From: Prochilodus magdalenae
Lineage: Eukaryota > Chordata > Actinopteri > Characiformes > Prochilodontidae
Reading direction: 5' to 3'
Length of the DNA: 64,000 nucleotides
NCBI GenBank assembly: GCA_024036415.1
Contig: JAMWET010000037.1
Span: 238,501 to 302,500 of the forward strand
Every line of letters starts with the position of its first letter. The stretch's first letter is position 1. A model generated the notes under the pieces. That model was not told the origin of the DNA and searched no databases. It saw only the letters and a list, made by a program, of their open reading frames with translations. Below are positions 38,742 through 51,275 of the stretch, piece by piece. Position numbers and translations under genes: made by a program.

Positions 38742-41700
38742 ACAAATGCGCACGTGATTAAACCTTCAAAGATGTGAATCGGAAAAGCATGAGTGACTGT
38801 GGGGATTATTATTGCAGTGACTCTGCTGTCTGGGAAAAGGACTCCGACTCTTTGATCTTCTATTTCTTTTATCCAGAAGCTCCTAATTAGCCTGAAATGC
38901 TTGTTTTGGTTTTATGTGCCTAAAAGTCTCTGAGGAAAATAAGTAGCGCAAACCAAAATATTCATACTATACACATACACAGCTTTAATGTGTTCCAAAT
39001 GCTATCTTGCACACACATAGGCACTCACACAAACACATATGGCAAAAATACAATATCACAACATTTGAAGATATCACAATACATGTGTACAGAGAAATTA
39101 ACTCATTTACAAATACCTCACCTAAATCTTTAATTACAAATCAGTTTTTATATAATTCTTTGAGATCATGGAATCTTCATTTATTTTATCAGATTGAAAG
39201 TGACTAAAAATGAGTCCTTTGCATAGCAGCATAATACGTAACATGATGGACTGCCAAAGAAAAAGTTAACCTAACAGTAACCTAACTAGTAAATCTAATG
39301 TTATAAACACAGACCCAAATTTACAGCAGTTACAACAACTGACATAGAATAATAGGTAATATCACAATGTCTTTACAGTAACTCCATTCCAAAAAGAAAT
39401 CTAGCTTTATGCAACATTTTACCCATTCGTCAATATCTGCCTGTATTTATCCATAATTACTCTTTCTTCCTTTTTTATCCACAGTACAGTTTTTATATTT
39501 ATGTAAAAAAAATCCTACATAAAACTCTCAAAACTAGCCTGACTTTATCCACTAGATGGTGGAGCTCCACCTTTCTCTCACTCTCTCTCTGTGTTTCACA
39601 TTCCGAGAGGGTCTCTCACACCTGCGGTTTTAGCAAGATTTGCTGAAGGGTGCATTACACACACAGACCTGAGGTCAGAGGCTCTTCACTGCTCATTACT
39701 ATACACACCAACATCCCTCACTCTGCCTATGGCATGACATGACAGGCATTGCTGAGTGTGTGTGTGTCTGTGTGTACACGTGTGCATGTGATCAATCAAA
39801 AAACCTCTCTGCTACTGCAGACTTTATGTGAAAGGCTATCCATCAGTAACATAAATAATAAATTCCAGTCTTACTGTACAGTGTTTTTCAGACTCATGAT
39901 CATTCTCCTAGCTTGGAGCATGAATGAAATAGAGAATCTGGTTAAACACTTAATATGCCACTTTTCCTATATTGACTAATGAAGAGGTCATTCAAGATGC
40001 ACTTTCCTGAGATTATCGTATGTATCATCAGTACATTAAGAATGAGATTTCCAATCACCAGGATTGTTTGTGGATTGTTTGGCACTGGGCTATAAACTCC
40101 CTTATTTTATTTTTTAATGCTACCACATAATACAGTTTAAACATAATTTGTGTAATTACACTCATGAGCTACTCTTTTGTAATTGTACATTCATTTTATT
40201 TTTAAAATATCAGTCCATGTTACATTTCTGTTGGTTTTGTGATGGCTCCCAGAGGAATGGGAATAGACTCTGATTTTTCTCATTTATACAATTAAACTAC
40301 CTTTCCCCTGTTATCAGACTATCTGGGACACTGTTGGGTCTTCTTGTGTGTGTAAAACGCAATTCAGAGTAGAACTGTTAACGAGCAATGAAAGGTGCAA
40401 GAGGAGGTTAGATGAGGGGTCAGAGCAGTTATGAAAAGTTGCTTGCTCTAGTTTGCTCCCAGTTTTATCCTACTGATGTTACTGAAAGTGAGAATGTATA
40501 GTGCAAAGTAAAAGACCTCCAAACCAGGCACAAAACTGCATTTCATGGCTACTGTGGACTTACAAATGTTCAGACGTTTTACAGCAACATTAAATATTGA
40601 TTGCTATGGGGACTGGAAATGTGCCAGACACATTCTGTGTGGTTAGAAGGCATGTAAAGCAGTTAATTTACTTTATCTTTTGGAAACTACATTTTCATTC
40701 GTAACAGCAAGACACAGGCTAGTAATGAGCACTACTACCATAACTCCCATTTAACATGTCCTCAAGGTTTACTGTGATAAAGTATATGTTCTAGGTTCTG
40801 TGTCTTTAGCTTGAAACTAAAGCTAAGTCAATAGAAGGGTAAAGTGAGAAAGCGATATAATAAGGGAGGAAGTTCCATCTTGAAAATTATAGAAGAGGGC
40901 AAATGAAAGAGAATCAAAAGACAGGAGCTATTTGTATAAAATGTGAGAGACAGAAATAACAGAGAAAGAGAATCTTGAAAGAATCCAGCACAATAAACAG
41001 TAATCAAACTGGGCTAAGTCATAAAGGTTGTTCAGGAGCCAATTTAAGTTCAGTACAAACCTGGGAGTCTGGGAAATGGGTACAAAAGTGAGACTCAAGT
41101 TAAAAGACGGCCAAGTGATAAGAAGTAACTCTAAACTGGAAAAATTAAGTTAGGTCTGTGGGAGGAGGGAAGGGAAGTGGAGACACAGAAATGAGTACAG
41201 ACAGGTAATTCCAGAGAAATCATCAGTAACAACTTACAATGTTGGGCTCACTTGACTCTTAAAATAAGGAACAAACGATGTAAGTAATTTGTTATAAAAT
41301 ACATAAAATGTAAACGTAAAAGTAAAATGTCTCTTTACTCACCAAGAGTGTCTCCGGGGGTGGAAGTCAACCCCAATATAAGATGGATTTTTAACACAAG
41401 TGGCTAGCAATCTTGATAATCTTTGCTTGCAAGGAGCTTTAGGCATCTTTGCGTTTACTTCCTTACATTGGCAACCTGTCCTTAAATGATCCAGCAGAAC
41501 TTGCAACATGTTTATTAAGAGACTACGAAAGTACACCTCTTATGGACTGTTGACTTATTATGATATACTAAGGTACAAAATGATATCACAGGGAGGATGG
41601 GCCGGGGGTGGTTGGTATGCTAATTTGCAGATATTTATGTTACATGATACATAAATGTCCTGGGCATACTGTCAAAAAGGCCTGTTGTAAAAAGTGCACA

Positions 41701-44700
41701 TATTGCTCCCTTAAAGTCATACTACACTAAAATAAGATTGATTAACAGGTGCAGATTATAGTGCCTGTAATATCCTTGACTGGCTGATCAACCACCCAAC
41801 CTAATCCCTACTCAGAATGCAATTCACATACTGAAGATGAGACAGAAAGCAAAAAGCCCACACAGAAATCTTCTACAGTGGCTGTACTACAGGCCACCAA
41901 GCGTATCACATAGCTCAGATCCTGTACAGACTGGCTATGTAATTATTTTAAAATCAATCTCTGTGTAAAATGATCTGTCCAAACTGACAATGTTTCTGAT
42001 AAATAACAAAAGATCTCAGCCAAAAAGGAGAGCAATGAAATTATAAACATGCACTTCCTGGATGTAGTCGCCCAAATGTGGACATTAAAAATGGGGTCTT
42101 GGTAAAAAGTCTTATGGGGTCAGGAAGAGTGCAATCTAACTAACAAAACTGACAAAGGAGGTCAAGATCTTTCGAAATATGCAAGCAGTCAGACGAATGT
42201 GTTAGAGTGCCCATCAGACATTACAGAGAATATAAGGAGCTGCAGAGCAGCTAAATGATTTTATCTTGAAATATGACTCAAGTTGCATAATGCACACTGA
42301 AGAAAGAATGGAGAAAGATCTAAACAGAGAGTGACTTGAGAGCAGAGAGGGCAGAGTTGGTAAAAGGAACATGTCCAGGACATGCAGTCACATAGACAAA
42401 TGCAGGCAGAGCAAAGCAGATGCTGCTATCCAGAGATATTTTTAATTCAGCCTTATTTGGTATTAATATGTTTTACACTATATTTAGTCTCCTGAAAGTA
42501 AAACTATGACTGTTCAGCCAGTTTTATTTGAGTCCAGTGCAGGGTTCATGAATCAAGGCTATTTAAAGTCCTCATCAGAAGATGGCGAAGCTAATGCTTA
42601 TACAGCTTTCTGGATATTAAAGCTTACTATGTTTATTTCATTTACACTTTATGAAATTCAGACTAGACCACAATCACCAGTTACAAGCGCAACTTTGGCA
42701 TGCTCAAATACTGTATAACTATATCACGCTGCATTAAGATGAGAACATTACTTTCACAATGCACTTCTGAAATTCCTAAAGCGACAACTATCTGCAGCCT
42801 CCAGGATTACTAATTCTGAAGTCACAGGGTGGACATAAAAATCCCCTGGGGGATGACTGTTATCACCTCAACCCCAGGAGATGTAGGAAACAAAGGAGTA
42901 AAGTAAGGGTCATGGTATGACAGTGGTCACCTCTCTACAAAGGGGTGTGAAGATGATCACTTTTCTGCAACAGAAGGCCACGTGCTAAAGCACTACAACA
43001 AACACTGTGGAGATCATAAGAAAATTATTTCTTCTCAAGTTGCTAACTCATTTGCCACCTGGCTATCCACCATCCAAGCTAAACTGCTAAAACCTAGCCT
43101 GGGGCTTGGTCTGCGGGGCAGCAGCTGGATGTCACTCCCATGATTTTTCTAGATAGCTAGATATGATAAAATGCAGCCACAGGACAGATACAAATGCGCC
43201 AGTCTCCATTCAAAGAAAACAAAGTATCAAGAGGAAGCCTTAATACTGTGGTGGGTAGAAATAGGTAGGCTCCTGAGGGGGTTGGACTCGGGGGTCACAA
43301 TTTCACATTCAAGCCCCAAGTCTACTGATCAGACAGACAGACACAGAAACGAATAAAGAAATTGGTTAGTGAATCTGTGCCTTTATATGCTGTTATATGG
43401 TTGTTGTTTTTTTTTTTTGCAATAACTTTATCATTCAAGTAACAACTCGCTTAATGCTTAATGTTGACCGGTACTACATTTCTACTTTGCAAGAACAGAA
43501 AATGGATGTTAGACCACTTCTATGCTAATATTTGACCTGCAGCTTATTTGGCCAGATTATAAGGAACAGTGTGAAGGCAAAATCAGGCTCTGAACCTGTC
43601 GTTTCTTCTATGCAAAATTTTCAGTCAACAGCTGTGAACAAGTAAACACTTTAGAAGAAGCCAGAAACAAACTGAATAAAATGTGGCAAAAAAGATGGGC
43701 TGTGGAATGTTGTATAAACCGTCTGGTGCTGTTAATCTGGCAAATATTGAGAAAGCTGAGTTTAATTTATTACAGCATAACTGCTGCAATATCAAGTTCA
43801 GCCCAGCTTTCTCAATATGCCACTATCTGTAATGCAAAAGGATATTTTTAGGAACCAGACATTTGATACATTTTTTTGGTTTTATTTCTGTCTTTATTTT
43901 GAATAAAAGCAATAACACACTCTGGCGTGTGTGTTATCAGGAAAACTGCTATTATGATTATGTTTTTTCAGGATAACTGACTCCCTCTCATTCGAGTCAA
44001 ATATTTCCATCTTAAAAATCACCAAAACAACAACACTGTTTTGTAAAATTATGATATTCAATAACTGCAGGGAATTTTTACAAGGAAGTTAAGAAACTGA
44101 GAGCACTGAATAACTCAACAGAGACAGAAGAGGGAAAAAGGACAAACATATTAGGTATAAAACGAAACACTAGAAGCCACAACAAAGTTTCAGCTGCTCT
44201 CAAAAATCCAACAGACCACAACCCAAAGAGTCTATTAAAAACAGCAAGACGGAACACATAATTCCTTGCAGCTTTCAGAGAGTGAAGAGACGGCCACTTC
44301 CCTTCTCGTAGTAGCAGTTCTGCAGTACATGTTTTAGATGAATAAGTGAGTAAGTAAATGATTATAGAAACTGTAAGAGAGACAAAAAATATACTCTGAA
44401 GCAACTAGAGTGCATGGCCAAACACATTCTACTCAGGAAGCAGTGGAGTCAGAGCGACTGACGCACAGATTCCCTGCCACACATATAGGAGACACAGATG
44501 TGAAATAGGCCAGTAAAGAAAGACAGTGGCTCCAGGCCTAAACATGTTACTAAACTGAAACGCAAAAAAGCCTTTACAGTAATTGCAAGGATTAAGAAAC
44601 TTAGCAAGCATGCTTTATGGACCTAAAGAACTCAATATGACAAAAAGGAAAAACTGAAAAAATGAGCATTCAAAACAACATGCAAATACCCTGATCATTC

Positions 44701-46507
44701 AAGCTGTTAGCAATTGCTTGAGCTGAACACATATATTTTCTGCAGCGGTCAGCTTTCACGATAACTTTTCACAATTAACAGACAGTGAATTGGGTGCATT
44801 TTATCGTCAGTGTAATGTACACAGAGACACATAAATGCAAATAAAATAACATGTTTATTAATACTTGCAAAAAAGTTTTAAATTCGGACTGGTATTAAAA
44901 CACAGATAGAGGGCAGTGGTGCAAACGTTTGTTTATTTGAGCTTAAGCTGTATGTCATCGTTTAGGAGCTAATGCATATTAACAGTTAGAAAGCAAATGA
45001 ATATGAAGAATTTAAAGGGTTTGTTTTATATATAGCTCAGCTGCTCTGTTTTGTGGTGTCAGTCAGACGAAGAATAAGGCGAAAGGTAGCCCTTTTCTTG
45101 AACGACCATAGAAATATATTTCTCAGATATAAAAAAGTTTTACATACGTATATCGTTACACACCCAATGCACTCACACACAGAGCTAAAATCTGTTCCTT
45201 TTGCCATGCACACTCAGCAGGCCTCCAGTGCCACAGAGCCACCCAATCTCTGCCTATCAGAGTGTGAGATATCCAAAGTGACGAATCACAGAGAGGTTAG
45301 CTCAGGTCATGGTCCCACCCCCCCATACAGACCCTGCAGAAATGCTGTAGTGCAACAACAGCCCACATACCATGTTACTGTAATGAAGCCACATCGACTG
45401 TACAGTCCCCAGTACACATATTATGTCTGTTATAAATTTACAGTGCAGTGAACAGACTCCCTATCACCTCGTCATTACCTCTGGCAGAGATCCTTCACCT
45501 AATCTGGTGTTAATTTGGGAGTGCAGTTTAAATCCACAGGTCTAACAAGCATAAGTGAGAGCTAAACTGCACCAACATAACCCTGATGAAGAATAAATGA
45601 CTGAACTATATTATAAGGCATCCAGCAGACCTGTTAAACAATAATCAAATTCCCATGTTAAGCAGCTTTAATACGTTAACCCCCCGGGACCACCTCATGA
45701 ATCCAACAATATCATGATGAAATGTTTTAAATAATTACGACTGATACTATGAAAACATTTTAAGCAGTTTTATGCAGCATCCAATGTTTGGTTATTCATT
45801 CTAGATACTGAACTCAAACAATGAAAGAGTAGGCTATACTGTACATGCTTGTCCGGGCGTGCTGTGCTGGCAGAGAAATACAACTCTGACACTTAACTGG
45901 ATCTTCTAAACCTCTAAAATGTAATGCACTTAAACACTCACCACATGGAAAAGTAACAGACTCATGCAACAGATTACAAACCACACGCCACCCACGCATT
46001 TCAGACAAATACCCTCACTGTGAAGACCGCTACATGACACTGGGACAGAGCGACTGGACCGTCTGCACTTCCTTTTCATGTTACCGCAAATCCCCGGGCT
46101 AAGCAGTCTCTGAGCAGGTTTTAGGGTTTAGGGTCTTCTATACTATTTAACAAGGGCTTACAATTAATACGGAGATTAATGAGTTGTTAAATTGGGGGAA
46201 ACAGAAAGAGCTGACTGACATTAGGAAGCCCAGTCTAAACGGAATTCATTTAATCTGATTATCAGGCCTATAATGTGAAATGATATTCCTACAGAGGTAA
46301 AGAAGTTATCTTAGGCTGAGCAGGGTCTTTTAGGAACAGGAGTTACACTTAAAAGAGATCATGACACCAAATGAATACAAGCAAACACAGCACAAAAACA
46401 TTTCCCCCACAATAAATACGTCCTAAAATCACTCGCATTAACCCTTTAACCTAATAACTCCTCGTTTCTTCATTTATCTCTGTCACTGTCACAAACACAT
46501 GACTTAC
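37785..46507 (-). other. Large first intron of col7a1
   Basis: This 8.7 kb stretch holds no recognisable protein-coding exon. It contains a CA microsatellite at 38694-38744 and short AT-rich tracts. One good-looking donor on the minus strand (CACTCTTG|GTGAGT, near 41338) has no supporting conserved reading frame. A long first intron near the promoter is a common place for enhancers, but I see no specific site I can name. Confidence 0.5.
38694..38744. repeat. (CA)n microsatellite in intron 1
   Basis: A CA run with two CAGA variants, in the large first intron. Confidence 0.93.
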
Positions 46508-46700
46508 CGGTCAATAGCGAGACGGCTTGAACACCGAGAGGGAAACGAATCAGCTCTCCTGGCGCATAATTCCCACCTTTCACTTTTAAAACTGGCTTTC
46601 CTGCAACTTCACACGCCTGGACTTACAAGCCTCTCTTCCCTGCGAGATACTCCCGCTGTGGAAAACCTCGCCTTCACCAACTGTGCCTTTTTGAGACGCA
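46508..46700 (-). other. col7a1: Putative non-coding exon 1 (5' UTR) of col7a1
   Basis: On the minus strand a strong donor, ATTGACCG|GTAAGTCATG, ends a possible exon at 46508 inside a GC-richer segment. The signal-peptide exon at 37784 begins with an acceptor (gtgtgtgcag) nine bases before its ATG, so an upstream untranslated exon is required. This is the best donor I saw next to a promoter-like region. The 5' end is not determined, so 46700 is only a guess. Human COL7A1 carries its start codon in exon 1, so the fish arrangement would differ. Confidence 0.45.
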
Positions 46701-46985
46701 TATAGAGGATATTTCAGTAGCGCTGTTACTCGCTGCAGTAATAAATGAAGCCCCGGCGCTGTAGTCCAGACTTGTTCGGATGCCTGCAGCTAAGTCTTTC
46801 CTCTGACATTCCGTTTTTTTCCCCCGTTCACCTTAGGATCACTTTTCGGCGCCCAGCGACGCGGAGCCCGCCTCCACGCATCGCAGCCAATCAGCTCCCG
46901 AGTTTGCAGTTGTTGTTGATTCGCGCGTGCTCTGCTCGGGCCAATCACACAGCAGGACGGCGGTACCAGTCAAAATGCAGCTGTC
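46700..46985 (-). promoter_or_regulatory. GC-rich, CCAAT-containing promoter candidate
   Basis: This is the most CpG-rich stretch of the otherwise AT-rich window (cggcgcccagcgacgcgg, tcgcgcgtgc). CCAAT boxes lie at 46887-46891 and 46941-46945 on the plus strand, which is ATTGG read in the direction of col7a1. It lies just upstream of the proposed exon 1. The sequence does not show which strand is transcribed, and a bidirectional promoter is possible. Confidence 0.45.
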
Positions 46986-47153
46986 TTTAAACATGCTAGC
47001 ATGTACGCTCGTTATATTCATATTTAATGGGTTTATCATGAATAAGTGGCATATATACAGTTTTATATTCATATATGTTTATGCTTTATGTAGAAGTAGT
47101 TTATTTCACATCTGCCAGGGCTATGATTAACGTGTCTTCCTCAGTTACCATGG

Positions 47154-48083
47154 TTGTATTTGAAATGGCATACTGCATACTGAATCTACCTAAAGTAGTA
47201 TGTAGCATGCAGTATAGACCACCCTGATAATCCGTGGTGTACCGAATATCATGCACCATGGCCTCACCAGGGCTGTTATCGAAACGGCACGTATACAGTA
47301 CTATACTGTATACTAAAGTAGTATGTACTGCATACTGTATACGCCCCCCTGTGTGTAGTATGCAGTACAGTAACACATTCTGACCTACAGTGTAGTTTAC
47401 TAATTCAGTCACATGACCAGTTACCTCACATTTACCTCAGAGCTGTTATTACTGTATCCACTGTTTAGAGCTAGCTGCTCATAACGCTTCTCAGTTCACT
47501 ATTTCACTAAAGCAAGTTTTTATTAAACTTCAGACCTGTTCATTTTAACATTCTGAGACTCATTCTGATGAAAACACACTCCACTACAATTAGTATAGTT
47601 AGATTTATACTACAATTCATATTTTTAATTTGGTCACATACTACATACCACATTTAGAAAGATTTATTACACAAGTAGTATGTAGTATGCCGTTTTGAAT
47701 ACAGCCCAGGTCTCAGCCTGCTTCAGGCAAGGAAAATGGCGGCATGTAAAATGTATAGTGTATAAAGAGTATATTGATTGTAGTGTGGATTTTTTTCATC
47801 AGAATAAGTTTCATAAAGGTAAAATACACAGAAATTTATAAAAGATGAACTTGCTTTATATATTCAGTTTTGGAGTGAAATAGCCGAGGGTAGCTTACAG
47901 CTAGGCTAAACATACTTCTAGTGAACTGAGCAGCGTTAGCAGCAGCTAGTTCTAAACAGTGGATACACTAATGACAGCTCTGGGGTCAATTTTGCTACTT
48001 TGTATGTCAAAACGTCTTATTGTACTGCATACTACACACATGGGGCAGTATGCAGTATAGTAGTGCGCCATTTCAAATACAGT
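47154..48083. mobile_element. Fold-back (long inverted repeat) element
   Basis: The left end ttgtatttgaaatggc (47154) is mirrored by gccatttcaaatacag (to 48082). The symmetry continues inward. Left tgtatccactgtttagagct (about 47453) pairs with right gttctaaacagtggatacac (about 47949). Left cattctgatgaaaacacac (about 47561) pairs with right ttttttcatcagaataagt (about 47791). About 930 bp is thus two arms around a small loop. A third end-like stretch (tagtatgccgttttgaatac near 47682) lies in the middle, suggesting a nested or compound structure. It has no coding capacity. The family is not identified. Confidence 0.75.
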
Positions 48084-50744
48084 CAAAGTTAATGTGGATT
48101 TTAAAGAGATGATGTTTCCATTTAACCTAAAAATGGTAATTGTGACAGCAACGGATATTTGTCAGTGACTTAATGTTTGTCCTAAGGGCATCAGCACATG
48201 ACAGGGTATGCACTTCTTTCTTGTTTCTCCAGTGCAATAGCTGTAAAACCGGATATCCATCCATTACCTGATGAGGTGTATTAAATGCTATGGAGTTTTA
48301 GAAGCAGGAGAAATGTGCTGTGCAGGGGGTCAACCAGGACACTGAATATGAATCACAATGTGAACTTGGGAGCAAATTTGTTACAGTATGGATGGCTACA
48401 AGTTAAAACCTGAGCAAAGTAGAATTCACATTTGTACAGAGTTTTATTAATTTTTGTACAAAAGATTTTATTCGTATTATTATGTGCTTCTGCCAAATTA
48501 GGAGCAAAAATATGCCACGCTGATAAGACCTTAGAGTACACTGTACAAGTCTTACAAAATGGCTGCTTAATTGATTTGTATAGATTCAGGATTCAGTGCA
48601 TTACTAAACAAGTCTTATTATTTTAAATCCTAATATGCACACGTTTCATGCTGACGCCCCTCAGCCCTCCAAATGAACATTAAAACCGTGCCCACCCTTC
48701 CTCTCTGCAGCTCAGCAAAGGCTATATACTCATTTGCACCACACCCAAGCATCTGTCCACACTCATCTGGAATCCAAGCCCAGGGGGCATCCATCTCAAA
48801 CTTAAGTATCTGTATCACCTGCTTTCTCTCTCTCCCTCTCTCTCTCTCTTTTTTCTACCCGCATACATTAACATGTAGAATTTCCCAGCGTAAGTTTAAA
48901 AGTTTAAAATTACAACTATGAATGACTAGGGGACTTCCCCTGCCCTCCTTTTGCATGTAGAATAACACTGAACTAACACATCTCTTACAAGTCACCCTAT
49001 ACATGGTAACACTAGTAAGATTACCTAAGCTCATTGTACCCGTTCTGTAGCATATGAAAGCTCTCTTGAATATGGAATAGCATCATGAAATGCATATTTC
49101 GCATAAGACTCATTCAAGTGCTCCTTCCTTGAAAAAAATATTTGCACATTTATTGATGCTTGACATCTCTTCTCGTCCAACAATACTGGCTGTATTGACC
49201 GAATGCACACATTTTGTGAAACCCTCCCAAGGTAGCTGTAAATGCAGTCCACATACATCTGGCTGTATATTGTATTGTTTTATTAAGGAAATATTATTAA
49301 GGTACATAAATTCACTTTTTAACCACAGTATATTATGGTACAATTTTCACCTCAGTCACTGTACATAGACATGAAATGATTTAGGTTTTAAATGAGCCTG
49401 TTTAAACATGCCTTTGAGATTTGAATACAGAGTTAACTGATATGGTCGTGTTGGGAGGGTTATGTGTGAGAACATTCCAGCACTGTGCTGGACTGCAGAT
49501 GCTATTAGCTGATATGAGAGATGTTCCACATATGTGTGAACATCAGTACATATAATCTTCTTCACTCTCATCCTGTCTCTCTCTTTCTGTCTGTCTTTAT
49601 ATAGTGTCAGGATGTGAGGTAATGTGTATCTCCTATATGAATTGTACACTATGTATTTAAGTACCTGTATGTAATGAGATTTTTTACTTAACTAACCTCT
49701 TTATATGGCATTACAGAGTAGCATTTTGGCATTTGTAGCCAGTGCAGTACAGTACAGTAACAAATCCACCATCACACATGTTGTAGTAATTTCCACTGCT
49801 ATATGAGTTGAGCTGAAATATTTAAAGGTGCCAAGTATTGATTATTCAAAGGCCATCACTAGCTAGCCAGAATTGCTGCATGTGACTCCTCACATGAAAA
49901 CAAATGTAAAAGGTAAATCAGAGCTTGAAGTTTATCCATGTTTGCTTGTTGTTTGTATTCACTGTTATAACTAGATTTGTGTGAGAAGTCATGTAATTAC
50001 ACAAGCAAATTAGAACTCTGCCTTTTGTCATAGTTATATAATCTGGTGGGCAACTGATGCAGGTAATCGGCCAGATCACATCTGGGATTAAAATTTGTAA
50101 CCCTTCTAGCCTATACTATACACCACAAGAGAGCATAACTCATATACTCTCTGGATGGGTCGAATGCCCTTCCCTGCAGCCCTATCACTCAGCACAAGGC
50201 TAGTCAAAGCAGGTGTCTGTTAACTACCAGAACTGGCAGTTGGTGTTCTCCTCCAAGTGAGAGAGAAGAGTTGCCCAGAAAAGGTGGTTCCTCACATGTC
50301 TCAGAGAAAGCAATTGCTAGAGTTCACTCTCCCAGCCTGGGAGCCTTGTGTGGGTAAGACCAAGCTAGCAGGTGAGGATTGGCTAAAAGTACTCAAATGT
50401 AATAAACGTCAGGTCAGGAGCATTTTCCTGGTCATACACAAACTCCTTATAATAACCAACAAACCAACTTATGATAACATTCAAAACTAAACGCATGAGT
50501 CTCACAATACTAATAACATGCTTTTTGTTAGAATGAATCTGATCTAATAAAATGTGTACTTTTGACAGTGAATGTTTATCACATAATAAAAAACTGCACT
50601 GTAAAAAACAGGTCAACAAATCATAAGCCAACCGTTTCCTAGTGGGCTTTATGATCTCCTGATAATGGTAGTTTCCTCTCCTGAGCTGTCAAATTCCTGT
50701 ATTTAAAGGACTTAAAGGACTGAAAGAGTAAACTGTTAGAGGTA

Positions 50745-51275
50745 CAGGGGTTGGACAATGAAACTGAAACACCTGGTTTTAGACCACAATCATTTATTAG
50801 TATGGTGTAGGGCCTTTTTGCGGCCAATACAGCGTCATTTGGGCAGCCGTGGTTTTATGTTTTTTAGATACAATCCGGGTTAGCACCCGAACATCCCTTT
50901 CAGAAAGCTTCCTCTTGCGTCCACAGTTAATCCTGTTGGATATGGTTCGTCCTTCTTGGTGGTATGCTGACATTACCCTGGATACCGTGGCTCTTGATAC
51001 ATCACAAAGACTTGCTGTCTTGGTCACAGATGCGCCAGCAAGATGTGCACCAACAATCTGTCCTCTTTTGAACTCTGGTATGTCACCCATAATGTTGTGT
51101 GCATTGCAGTATTTTGAGCAGAACTGTGCTCTTACCTGCTAACTGAACCTTCACACTCTGCTCTTACTGGTGCAATGTGCAATTAATGAAGATTGGCCAC
51201 CAGGCTGGTCCAATTTAGCCATGAGACCTCCCACACTAAAATGACAGGTGTTTCAGTTTCATTGTCCAACCCCTG
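50745..51275 (-). mobile_element. Short Tc1-like element with perfect terminal repeats and TA target duplication
   Basis: The ends are caggggttggacaatgaaac at 50745 and the exact complement at 51275, about 31 bp of perfect inverted repeat. A TA lies on each side (50743-50744 and 51276-51277). The minus-strand ORF 50797-51090 (MGDIPEFKRGQIVGAHLAG) encodes the DNA-binding N-terminus of a Tc1-like transposase (SRATVSRVMSAY). The catalytic region is missing. At 531 bp this is a deletion derivative that probably moved with help from another copy. The intact ends and near-clean ORF suggest a fairly recent insertion. Confidence 0.88.

Noticed and set aside
41339..41536. Minus-strand ORF of 65 codons near a good donor in intron 1
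   Set aside because: No family resemblance, no conserved neighbouring exon, and not needed by the col7a1 reading frame.
44078..44404. 108-codon hydrophobic minus-strand ORF
   Set aside because: It lies in intron 1 and has no splice support or family match. The hydrophobic look comes from a T-rich strand.
46499..46990. Plus-strand ORFs over the GC-rich promoter region
   Set aside because: Low stop density is expected in GC-rich sequence. The peptides have no recognisable domain.
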